DNA of 58,000 nucleotides from Cryptomeria japonica (taxonomy: Eukaryota > Streptophyta > Pinopsida > Cupressales > Cupressaceae), in the NCBI RefSeq assembly GCF_030272615.1, contig NC_081414.1:908557009-908615008 (forward strand), in the 5' to 3' direction. A program made the translations under genes and the position numbers. Shown one piece after another: positions 21,424-31,741 of this stretch. Each line of letters opens with the position of its first letter. Positions within the stretch are counted from its first letter, which is position 1. The notes beneath the pieces are model-generated. The model was given only the letters and a program-made list of their open reading frames with translations, made no database searches and was not told where the DNA came from.

Positions 21424-22741
21424 TGATCTGACGGCCTGCATTGATTCGCGACCAAAAAGTGCTCGAATGTTAGCTTCCGCGAAGTAGCGAAAGGAAAAAG
21501 AGGACCCGACATATAGGTTTGGACTGAAGCTAAACACCGATCAAGTTTCATCTGATCGGACGGACGACGTGGTTTTGTGAGATCAAGTTGAACGTGTTTT
21601 AACCTTCATGAAATAGCAAAAGGTTTTGGTGGGTCCCCGAGATAAGTGATCTTCTTTGGTTAAAGAATGATCGGGTTGGAAAGAGATCAACGGTTCACGT
21701 TGATTCATGGCTAGGAGATGCACGAGGTTAACCTTCAACAAAATAGCAGAAACGTGGCGGGTCCCGCTAAAGGTGGCAATGAATGTGGTAGGTCCAACTG
21801 GGAATGACAGAGCAATGACGAGGCGCTCAGTTGGTGGTCTACGGTGGGCCCGAGAAGGTTGCCATAGAAAGGAGTAAATAACGAGCAATTTTTAAAGATC
21901 TAACAGCCTGTGTGAATTCCCGAAGATAAGAGGCTAGCAGGTTAACCTTCACTATGTGGCGAAAAGGCTGGTGGGCCCAAGGGACAGGCAAGGCATGAAG
22001 CTAAAATTAGATCAACTCTATTTTGATCTAACAGTTCTTGTAGTTTCATGGTTGCAAGCTAAACAAAGAATAATGTTCGCAAAGTCACGAAAGACAGGTG
22101 GAGATCACACAAAGGTGTGATGTGGCATAATAGCTGCCACTTTTTGTAGAGCTTGATAGTGATGTGTCAGGTGACATGTGGTTTTAAAAGTGGTTGACGG
22201 CCCACCTAGGTGTAACTGGCAGTTATGTGGGAATAATAAAGATAGCATGTGGTGGATCAAAGGTGGAACCCAGAGTAGTTTCTAGGGCTAATGATCGACT
22301 ACCATGTGGCATTTTTCAACCGGAGAACAAGTGGGGTAACTAATTCCCAGATAAAGGGCCCACTTAAAAGGCACTCATCTAAAGATTGATCCAACGCTTC
22401 TTGTTGTTTTGTGGCCGGAAGATGTCCACAGCTTAACTTCAGCGAAATGGCAAAAAATCGTTAGCCATCAAAATGAGGTGCAGTTAGTAAGTAAAATTGA
22501 CCGTCCCAGTTGGAGTTAAAGGCCGGGTGATTTGATTTTGATCTAATGCTTGGTGCAACCTCGCGAAGGAAAAGTGAACGAATGTTAAAGTCCGCGAAGT
22601 GGCGAAAAGGAGGTAGGGCCTGACACTAAAGCAAAGAGATCAACAAAGATAAAAGGGATGTAAGTCCTAGTGATCCAACGGCCAGCGTTGTTTTGCGAAA
22701 GAAAAGAGCACAGGTTTTATGTTCAGCGAAATAGTGAAAGA
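21424..22741 (+). repeat. Eight-unit degenerate repeat in the leader of element I
   Basis: Units of about 75-95 bp start near 21424, 21551, 21683, 21897, 22025, 22387, 22538 and 22670. Each begins with a GATCTAACGGCC-like word, has a TTGATTCGCGA-like middle and ends with TTCRGCGAAATGGCGAAAAGG. Several are followed by GGTGGGTCCC/GGTGGGCCC. Spacing is irregular (about 100-360 bp). Base composition is richer in CpG than the surroundings. Confidence 0.75.
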
Positions 22742-23084
22742 GTGAAATAGAGGAAAGACTTAGAGAAATTATGATCCGTTGGAGCCAATTTTGAATTCAA
22801 TTTGGCAAATTCAATTCTAAAAAGAAAGCCGAAGCATGCGGAGTCAATTTCGAAAAAACTTAAATGCCAACTTGTCCTATTGAGTCTGCATCAACTTGAT
22901 TGCTAAATATTGTTTCATCGAAGTATGTTGCAGAGCGAATTGTTGCAGGGTGATTTTCTTCAGGGGAATAATCAAGTTTTCGGTGCTTTTCTTGATAACT
23001 CTTGGTTTATTCTCAAATACTGTTGTGTGAATTACTTCATTGGAGGTCTATACTAGCTTCTAGTGGTATAGTTGTTTGACCAGA

Positions 23085-26000
23085 ATGGCACCCAGAAGAG
23101 AATTAACAGGGAAGGTTAATTACAAGGACCGAAATATCGGTGATGATTTTTTAGAACAATTAACCATGTCCACCAACGCTGGGGCTAAGGCCAAAGAGCT
23201 AGTACCCAAGAACCCTCGTCTAAAAATTGGAGATGGCCTCTATGATAAGGGTAATTGGTTGAGGGACCCTAAAATAGGAGTGTCAGGCTTAGGACTATTC
23301 AAAGTCATTTTTGGGTAGCGGAATTCCCCAGCTCCTTTGAATGGCATATGGGAATAGGATGTAGGAAAGCTTGTGGTACTAGGTGTTTTTATGGATGTAG
23401 ATCTGTTAGCCCTGATTGCATAGAATTATGACCCTATGGCAAGATGCATCAAGAACATAAAGGGATCAGTCTTGATTGAGATAAATGAAGATGAATTTAG
23501 GAAAGTGTTTAAACTCAGTGAGTCCTCCTATTTATTAGAGCCTATTGACTTTGAGTCGTTAGCCCAGGTTTACAACGCACAAAAGGATCATCTTAGAAAT
23601 GGCCCATTGAAAGAATTCTTTGTAAAGATAGGGGGGTTAATAGTTGTTGGTCCCAACACAATGGAACCATTCTCTCTCAACTTATTTACTCTAAGAGTTA
23701 AGGGTATGTATTGGGCATTATGCTAGATCTTTGGAGAGGATGCTAAAAAGAATATGCCAACCCATTATATGTTAATGATTGCACAAATTCTAAAGCCCTC
23801 CCTAGCAGTAACATTTGATTATGCCTCATCCCTTGCTGATGCAATTCATAATGGGCTAGTGGGAATTAAGAATGGTAAGGTGGATAGGCCATTTGGATGG
23901 TATTCCATGTTAATGCACATGTTCTTGTTCAAAGGTGCTAATTACTTTGCAAAGGAAATGTACCTGATTAAGATAAAGGATAAAGAGGAGATGCCAATAC
24001 AATTGTGGAGTACTATTCTATCTTGGGATAGAGAGGATGCAAGTTACCTAAAGTTTGATAGATGCTTTGCATCGAAAATTAGGATTCTTCTTTGCAGAGA
24101 ATACCCTAGAATTCCTAAGGCCCTTTTGGAGTTTCTAAGACCAAAGGAATTTGCCGAGGATATCAAGATTGTTCACAATTGGGGAGACATATATTTGTAC
24201 CCTATGTCTATTGTTTTTAGAGTGTTTGGGTTTAGAGGCACCCCCTATTTACTACCCTATCATGTCCCAGTGAAGATAGGGATTGTAGAAGTCCTGAGAC
24301 AGATTGGAGGAGTGCAGGAGGCTGAGCTAACCAATAGGGGTAAAGGGACTATTTTCCCAACTATTACCATGGCTCACCATTTTGTGATCACTAAGGGTGG
24401 ATGGAAATTTTTTGAAGAATTCTTCAAGCCATATAGGCTGTCTACTGTAGTGTCAAGATGTGCAGATCCTGAGGATTTTTTCAATGGCATGTTCAGAAAA
24501 AGCGCAGTGTGCAGAGGTAGGCCACATCAATTTCAGTTCCTAGAAGATTTGATTAGAAATGAGTTTAGCCTAGATGAGCAGGAATTGAGGAAGGAGAAGT
24601 GGGTTGCATATAAGAAAGCCCTAGATTTTATACATCAATTTGACACTAGCTATGATCCTCTCTCTAGCTTCAACCCATTTGAGGAGAAAATAAAGTTCCC
24701 GATTCTTTTTTTTGAGGACCTCATGCAAACTTTAAAAGAAACGAGGGAGGCCATAATGCAAAATGATCCTGATACGACTAAGATGGTATTGGCTAAGCCT
24801 GCCATTTCTAGAGATATCCCACCTGGTGACTATGTAATGCACAAAAGGTCAAAGTACACTATGATGATGTCAGTGATAGGTGAACCTTCCACCTCAAAAG
24901 GGAATAGAAAAATTGAACATGTCATTGACATTCAAGATTTCCCTAAGAGGTAAAAAATGGGAAAGGAAATTGAAACTAATGAGCGTCAATATTCTCCATC
25001 TCAGTCTCCTATCCACATTGGAGATGAACAAGCTGTGGCTGAACAATTATTGCAGCTAGGGAGTCTTGGTGAGATTGCCTATACCTATGAGGAGACCCAA
25101 GAGGGGATGCCCAAAGAGCCACCTACTATTGAAATGGATTTGACTGATTGTGAGTTAAAAGGCCAAGAATTGGACCCTACTGTTAAGCAAGCTAGTGAAG
25201 AATTCCTAGCTGGTAGCAATTTTGTCACATCAGAAGCATTTATGCAGTTTGTATGGAAGCAAAACATGGAGCAATTCAGGGTCAGATGTGAATAGAGGAA
25301 AAGTGAATAGCCTCTCAAAAATACAACTCAGGTAGAAGAAGAAATAAAGCAAGAAATGATGGAAGAATTCAAAACAATCACCCCTAAGAAAGGAAGAGAG
25401 ATGGTAACAAAGGCTGGTGTGTTGATTCTCCCTGAATGGGATATAGCTGATGCCTTAGTGCTTGATGCAGTGAGGAAAGAAAAAAAGCCTATGGAAGGAG
25501 TGACATTAAGTAAGGATAATACTGCTCTTTTCATGTGGTCATTGAAGAAGGACAAATAAAAAAGAAGGAAGAATACATCAGATTCGAGCCTCTTAGGAGG
25601 CATGATAGTTAAAAGAGTCCAAGAAACAGGGGTAGTGGAAGCTACTAGCATAGTAGTAGAGACAACAAAGTTTAATATGGTAGTAGTAGAGAAAGAGGCA
25701 CAAGAAAACGCTAATCTCCAACTGAAGTTGGAGACTATTTTAAAAGCTTACAATGATGCTAAAGAAGGAATAGCCAACAGAGACATCATAATTGCTAGAC
25801 TCCAGAGTCAATTGGTAGGTCAACATCATTTAGGTGAATCTTCTACACTCATGATAGCCTCCTCTCTAGCAAGGCCCCCTCCTACTAGTCCCATCATTGA
25901 ATACGCCCCTTCTCCCATGCCTTCCAGTTCCCAATTACCTGAAAATGTCCAACATGAGTTGGAAAAGTTGAAACAAGCTCAGACCTTGTATGCAAACAAA

Positions 26001-26714
26001 TATGAGGAGAAGGTGAAAGCCACCATTTTGAAGTTTGCCGACTCAGTCAGAACATCCAATGTATACACAAATATGAAGAGGATTCTTGAGATTTTGATCA
26101 AATTCAAAGAAGAAGAAGCCACTTTGGAACCAATCCTGAATAAGTGGGTACCTAGAGGTAAGCAGTTAGAGCTCATGTATTCCTCCCATGTAGATGCAGA
26201 AGAGAATGACAATCTCAGGTCCACATGTGAGTTTATAAAAGAGATGAATATTCTTTCAGTAGAAGTAACAGGTATAAAAAGAAAAGCCCAACTTTATAGA
26301 AAAGAATATTCAGATCATAAATTTGAAATATTTCCAAGAGGTTTCATTGGTCCTATTCAGCTAAAGGAAGAGAAGACTTGGTTAAAGGAGGTGGACCACA
26401 ATTTGTCCCTAAGGATCAATCAGATTATTAGTACTGATGACACATCCTTATTTGTCCAAACAATTGAGGAAATTGAAAAGGGGAAATCTCATTATGGTTT
26501 CATAGAAACAAAGATTGGGCATGTACGAGTCACTTGGAAGTGGCTAGAAGATATGAAACAGAAGGTTGCTAGTTTTACTTGGCCTAGTGATGATGTGTAT
26601 CAGGAGTGGAAAGATAAGTATATGGGACAGAAAGAAGATGCTTGGGAGCAATTACAAGAGGGTGCAATGGAACAACAAGCAGAAGAAGTCACAGATACTG
26701 AAAAGGAGCTATAA
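23085..26714 (+). pseudogene. Element I ORF: unknown 1,210-codon protein
   Basis: Start ATG at 23085 (MAPRRELTGKVNYKD). The whole 3.6 kb stays in one frame and is broken only by in-frame stops at 23316, 23355, 23421, 23724, 24951, 25293, 25308 and 25557, mostly explicable as Gln or Trp codons changed by transition. The TAA at 24951 could instead be a true end with a second ORF at 24957. Residues about 100-600 look globular and hydrophobic-rich (segments such as GMYWALC and RPFGWYSMLMHMFLF). A Pro/Ser-rich linker lies near residues 926-954 and a charged coiled-coil C-terminus follows. No zinc knuckle, protease, RT, integrase or transposase motif is visible. The plan (globular N-terminus, linker, coiled coil) resembles family A ORF2, but I see no clear sequence match. 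Confidence 0.75.
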
Positions 26715-27625
26715 CCGCTTCTTGGAAAATGTTGTTGTTTGTAACAAACTTTCATTTGAAAGGTTTGAAGCTTGTATGCATCCATGATATTATAAATGGA
26801 TGCCAGGACCTTCTAAAAAATGATCGCAAGAATTTGTAAGAAACCTCTGTAGAAATATATCTGGGATTTTCTAGTCTTATGGAGAATACTCTGAGTTTTG
26901 TAATATTTTCTCAAAATTAATATCAATATACAGACTATCAACTTTCGAGCCTAAATTTTGTGTCTTCTGGTCTACTTGCATATATTTACTGTTTTCAAAT
27001 ATGAGTAATCTAGGGTTATTCATTTGAGGATTGGATTGTAAGGCAATCTTAATAGAGGCATTTCTTAGCTTTTCTCTCCAGGAGGGAAATTAAATATGCA
27101 TGAAGCATTTCTATCAGTGAATTCCTTGTGGGAGATTTTGAATTTGATGAATGCAGTCTAGTTTCATAAGGATAAACTCTCATGTATGTCAAGTATATAT
27201 AGGGTTTTATAGAAGCCGATGTGATGGGATGTGTGGAGATATTTGATTGTGGGAATATTGTTTAAATTTTAGATGACTCTGTGGCCTGGATGAGGCACTG
27301 GTATCAATTGTGGTTATCTTTTACATATCTTGTAGGTCAATACTGAACATGATTATAAGCTTTCTTTCTTTGTTTCAGTGAGTTTTAAGGCGATAGGATT
27401 CATTGGTTTTCGGACTGGTTTACTATGGATCTGTCTTTTAAAAGTGTGAAGTCAATTCACATAAGGTATACCCACCTGAACTTTGGATAAGTTCAAAGTG
27501 TAGAAGGTTGTAAAACCTTGTCATATGTTGCTTTGAAGTTTCCTTCTCTTTGATCTCTCTTCTGTAGACAGAGTTTATCATTTTATTATAAGGGTTTTAA
27601 GGGGATTAAGATTTTGAGAACAACA
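26715..27625. other. 3' non-coding part of element I
   Basis: AT-rich, no open frame of note. It contains a TATA-like AAGTATATATAGGG near 27190 and ends ...TTTTGAGAACAACA at the target duplication. It was compared by eye with 21089-23084 for an LTR; no convincing match was seen. Confidence 0.5.
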
Positions 27626-27690
27626 GTTTCCATCAATGACAATACCTTCAATCACCTACAATTTCTCACTAGAGTGTGCATTTGCCAGCA
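27626..27690 (-). repeat. A3 3' LTR, outer piece
   Basis: The last 60 bp of the LTR (minus-strand start TGCTGGCAAATGC) plus the right-hand GTTTC copy. It completes the LTR begun at 20369. Confidence 0.83.
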
Positions 27691-27868
27691 ATCTCCCCCT
27701 TTGGCATTGATGGCAACACTCATGAGAAAAATCTAAAAAGTGTTGTCCAAAAAAGTGTCTTACCAAAACTGTCAAAATTGTGTGCTTTGCGTACTCCCCC
27801 TAAGCTGATGATGTCTTTTGCTGATCATTTTTCTCATTTCCACTACTCCCCCTTTGGCATAAATGACA
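27691..27868 (-). other. Polypurine tracts of A3
   Basis: The minus strand has GCCAAAGGGGGAGAT touching the LTR (27691-27705), a CTTAGGGGGAGTAC variant near 27790 and a third tract, GCCAAAGGGGGAGTA, at about 27848-27862. The spacing between the outer two matches A2. Confidence 0.78.
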
Positions 27869-27875
27869 AAGGTTG

Positions 27876-29611
27876 TCATTCAATGTCAATTGAGTGTGGT
27901 TCCTGCCTAATTCCTTGTAATCTATTTATTACAATCTGATAAATTTCTGTTAAGGCAACATTCAGACTTTTGTAAAATCTCTCACTGTCTTTCAGTGCTA
28001 CTTCAGTTCTCTGAATTGTACCGGTGAGAAAGTGCATTTTATCTGCCAGTGTCTTAAGTCCTAGAATAAGAGCCTCATAAATCTCTTTTCTCAAAGAGAT
28101 GAGGATATCCAGTTTAGGACTTAGTCTACATTTAAGTTCTTTTGCCTTAAACTATATCCTTTCCTTGTCTTTCTCAAGCTTTTCTATTTTCTCTTCAAAT
28201 CCTGCAATTTCCTGTTCAATTACTGATATTGAGTCTGATGAACCTATCAAGTTGTCAGCAATATCACTTATTTCTTTATGGGCTATGTCGATATCTTTAT
28301 CTATGTCTTTTGTCAAAATGTTTGTTTTACATGCGTCTCTATACAATTTCTTGAAGTCCAAAATTTCTTTACCTAATACCAATAATAAGGTTTCCATATG
28401 TTCCTTATTATTCTTTACTATCTCCTCAAAGAATTTTTCCTTCTCCTTATTCATTTTCTCTCTAAAGGTGTCTTCATTTATCTGATCCAGTGTTATTAGG
28501 TTGTCGGTTATATATTTAGACAATGTGTCTAATTGGCTCAAAGAATCTTTATTTTCTATGTTACACTTTGGAGCTATCATTTTCAAAATTGGTAAATGCC
28601 ATCTATAGCCTTACAAGCTAGTGCATTACATTCTGCTATTTTCTTTATTGAATCTAATAGTACCTCTGTTACATTTATAGGTCTAAAATTTGTCATAGAT
28701 GTTCCGGATGACTATCCAACTGTCTTTACAATCTGTAATCTGTCGGTGGTTGTGATAGATTTTCTTTCCTCATTGTCTGGAGGATCTGTTTATGTTTGCA
28801 TTTCCACTACCAAAGGCTTGGGCTTGTCAGATGAAGCCGGTGGTACTATCTGTGAAGGAGCCTATTGCTCTACCGGTTTCTCAGTGTTCTCTCCTAATGG
28901 TGTCTCTGTTTGTGTCTCTAAATATTTCATTGTAGTGTCCATTGCCGATTTTTCTTTGTTTACCTCTATGCTGTCTACTGTCGGTGACTTAGTTGGTTTT
29001 TCAGTTTTAGTAGTTGTCGGTGGCTCAGTAGATGCATCAGTATGAACATCTGTGGTCTCTTCCTTTCCAGTGTCTAGGGGTTCATTTGTTCCTTCAGTTT
29101 GTTGTTGTTCCCCAATTCCAATGTTTTTAACTCCAATATTTCTAGCTGGTGGCTCAGTTGCCACATCTCTTTTGTCAGTTGTTTCCTTATCCACCACAAT
29201 ATTGACTTCCTATGTGTTAGTGTTTATCATGTATAGAACCTCAGAGTCAGGATTCGTATCCTTATGTGGTGTTTCCATACTCTCTGTTGCCGGTTGTGTG
29301 TCATCAGTTTGTACCGGTGGAGTATTAGAAGGAGGTGGGGGTAAGTTATCTGTCACCTTTATACTTGGAGGGCCACCTACCTTACCTTTCCCCTTATCCT
29401 TGTCCTTTTCTTTTTGATAGACTCTAATAGTCTTTGGTCTCTTAAGCTCTTCTTGTTTCTCTTTTTCAACAAAAAATATATCCCACTGATCTGCAGTCTC
29501 TTCTGTTATTTCATTTACTCTTCTTGCCATTAGTGCTACATGCCAATGACCAGTTGAGAATACTATCCGGTTGGCTTCACTGATTAGCTCATTAATTTCT
29601 TGTGTGGAGTT
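27876..29611 (-). pseudogene. Family A ORF2, C-terminal two thirds (A3 copy)
   Basis: Homologous to residues about 600-1070 of the ORF2 at 15918. Shared landmarks in order: the STGHWHVAL/STAHWQISL segment, GPPSIK plus DNLPPPP, long Thr/Glu/Pro linker, and CNIENKDSLSQLDTL before the coiled coil. Unlike A2 it keeps the far C-terminus (27876-28094) in frame. Frame breaks: a stop near 29209, another near 28860, a frameshift between 28590 and 28860, and a stop near 28150. N-terminal part removed at 29611 where element C begins; a nominal ATG in the C LTR is accidental. Confidence 0.78.
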
Positions 29612-31091
29612 TGTTGGCATTATGTGAACCGGTATGAGGACATAATGACATTGTATGTTGTCATTGATGTCAATATGCTGAAGAGGTGAGAACTAGCATA
29701 TGTGAGAACTGGTGTAACAATGTGAATTGACATTTGTGCCAAAGTGAAGTGGTGTGTTTGTTCAAGGTGAACAGGCATATGGTTATGGGAACCAGCACAT
29801 GGAAGCGTTGTATGACTACCGGTTGGTAGTCTCAACTTCAGGGTTTCCGGTTGAAGTGCTTCAAGCCTATGTGGCTCAATCGGTGACTTTGTGTGATGAG
29901 TTAGCATGGTAATGAAGAACAGATCATGTTGCCACATAAGCCTTGTGCGCGTGAAGGATCTTGCATGAAGGAGATTGTTCCTATCTACCTTGGGAATGTG
30001 TGAAGTCTGTAAACGGTGATAACGTGTGATGGGTTATCAGTCGCTATGAAATCAGTGGAAAATAGATGATGGAGATTGGATCAAGACTGTTGCATTTAAT
30101 GCAGTGTGCTCAATGGTCAGGATTGAACCGTTTGAATTCCTTAACCTAACAAGTTTTAGGGTTTAGGGTTTATGCTACCGACCTATCTGTTTTCCTATAA
30201 GGTCGATGTTGTGACTCTTTCTGAGGTTGTTGGCAAAAGTTGTGTGTGTGTGTATCCAAGAGAAGGGATATGTGATTCTTGCCAGACCAAAGGAGAGAAG
30301 TGATACCTGCAGAGTGTAAGTGCAGAAGGTGAAGAGGAGCTTAAGCAGATCTGCATTGGCATTGAGTGTTGTTACTAGATCATTGTAATACTTGTTGATC
30401 TCTAACCACCTCAACAGTTGGAAAATCCCTTAATAGGGTAGCTTAAACCAGCTTGCTGTAAATCCTTTAACAGGGTGACTCAAAACAATTGAGTTCTTGC
30501 AATCCTCTAACAAGGTAACCTTTAACAGGGTTTAACCCTTAACTAGGTATTCTTGCCATCCCTTAACCGGGTGATCCCTAACAGGATCGGTTCCTAACAG
30601 AACCTATTGTATCAGTCTTTAACTAGATAAGGCTCCTAACAGAGTGGACTTCTAAAGAGCTCAAAAACAAGCTTGTGGGTATTTATCCCCACCGTGGTTT
30701 TTCCCAGTTGGGTTTCCATGTGAAAAATATGTGTGTTATGTGTGATGTCTTCCTCATGTGATGCTTTGTTGTTTTCTGTCAAGTGGTAAATCTTATTGAT
30801 CTAGTTGCTCATATGTATATCATTGATTGTAGATTACTTGTTCATGTATTAGGGTGAAATGGAAATGAAGTGTTAGAGTATATGAGAAGATAGGCATCAA
30901 TCGGTTTATGCTTGTCTTAGTTATTCTGGGTTTTTGCCGGTTATACTTTGTTTTAGGACCAGTGTTACTATTTGTCTGTCAATACACAGTGTCTGCTGAC
31001 AAACCGATTTAAGAGTGTGCTTTTTCCTATACTGATTCAACCCCCCCTCTCAGTACCAGTTTGGTACTATTCTTTCATCATTGAGTTATCA
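29612..31091 (+). repeat. 5' LTR of C
   Basis: 1,480 bp from TGTTGGCATTATG to ...GAGTTATCA. TATA-like CTATAAGG at 30195-30202 between CGACCT and AGGTCG. Nine CCYTAACNRGG mini-palindromes at about 30425-30645. LTR-end hairpin at 31029-31055. Confidence 0.87.
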
Positions 31092-31093
31092 AT

Positions 31094-31105
31094 TGGTATC
31101 AGAGC
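31094..31105 (+). other. Primer-binding site of C
   Basis: TGGTATCAGAGC, two bases after the LTR end. Confidence 0.92.
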
Positions 31106-31162
31106 ATCCTCCAGGTCCTCTGTGTTATAAGCTTAACTGCTTGAGGTAAAGATCCCAGTCTA

Positions 31163-31741
31163 ATGATGAAGAGGGAAGGTCCAAAGTTTAACAGAGAAAA
31201 TTTTAGTATATGGAAAGACAGAATGAAGATATACATCAGAAGCATGGGTGCTCAACAGTGGAGCTATGTTGAGAATGCCTATGTTGCCCCTATTGGTACT
31301 CTCACCGATGACCAAAAGAGAGAGATGCAGGAGAATGGACAAGTCATGGAAGCCCTAATTAGTAGTCTATTTGACATTGAGTTTATTGATGTCCAAGATA
31401 AGGTAAATCCCAAAGAGGTATGAGATACTCTTGAAAATATCTATGGCGATGATGAGCATGTAAAACAAGGTAAGGAAGAAAGCCTTAGAGGGAAGTTTGA
31501 AGACATGTGGATGGTTGAAGGTGAGACCATTCAACAATATGGAATAAGAATCAAAACCATTGTTGGAGATATCAAGAGTGCAGGTTGTAAAATAGAAGAT
31601 TCCACTGTGGTAAGAAAAGTCCTGAGATCCCTATTGTTGGTCTATGCAATAAGGGTTGCTGATATTCAGGAGCTGAGATCAATAGACAAGACTAAGGTAT
31701 CCTTAGACTCTATCATTGCAAAGCTGACAGCCTATGACTGA
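31163..31741 (+). pseudogene. gag: Copia gag of C, N-terminal part
   Basis: Typical plant copia Gag start: a short basic N-terminus, then FNRENFSIWKDRMKIYIRS (the F-x-G/N-x-NF-x-W-K-x-RM signature), then a helical capsid-like region with FEDMWMVEGETIQQYGIRI. One in-frame TGA at 31421, probably an original Trp codon. The frame is lost at 31741 where element D sequence begins, so the zinc knuckle and everything downstream are missing. In live copies Gag builds the virus-like particle. Confidence 0.88.

Larger units (their letters stand above)
21089..27625 (+). mobile_element. Element I: 6.5-kb insertion with a 1,210-codon unknown ORF
   Basis: The insertion splits the A3 LTR and is flanked by perfect GTTTC repeats (21084-21088 and 27626-27630). 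Its ends are TGTTATCACTG... and ...GAGAACAACA, the TG...CA form of LTR elements, with 5-bp target duplication. By eye, however, I find no long direct repeat between its first and last kilobase, no Met-tRNA primer site and no standard polypurine tract. Inside: GC-richer leader with eight degenerate repeats (21424-22741), a single long ORF (23085-26714) and 0.9 kb of 3' sequence. No known transposition enzyme is encoded. It may be a non-autonomous retroelement with very diverged, truncated or very short LTRs. Confidence 0.8.
20369..29611 (-). mobile_element. Family A element A3 (minus), interrupted by element I
   Basis: Read on the minus strand: ORF2 interior (29611 to 27876), polypurine tracts, then a 3' LTR in two pieces (27690-27626 and 21088-20369) separated by the 6.5-kb element I. 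The pieces join at a GTTTC duplicated on both sides of I. The 5' half of A3 is missing because element C lies at 29612. A3 itself sits in the same copia RNase H relic that A2 entered. Confidence 0.85.
29612..31740 (+). mobile_element. Copia element C, 5' end only
   Basis: A full 5' LTR, primer site and N-terminal gag, then an abrupt stop where a minus-strand gag of element D begins. LTR organisation matches B (shared TATA/inverted-repeat block and mini-palindrome array). Pol and the 3' LTR are not in the window. Confidence 0.85.

Noticed and set aside
21424-22741. CRISPR-like array
   Set aside because: Repeats are degenerate and of unequal spacing, in plant DNA, with no cas genes; not CRISPR.
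27060-27625. Possible 3' LTR of element I
   Set aside because: Compared by eye with the first 2 kb of the element: only scattered words match (for example AAGGGGWTTA), not an alignable repeat.
29612-29620. ATG at 29620 (minus) as the start of the A3 ORF2 fragment
   Set aside because: It lies in the LTR of element C; the frame was truncated by C, so this start is accidental.
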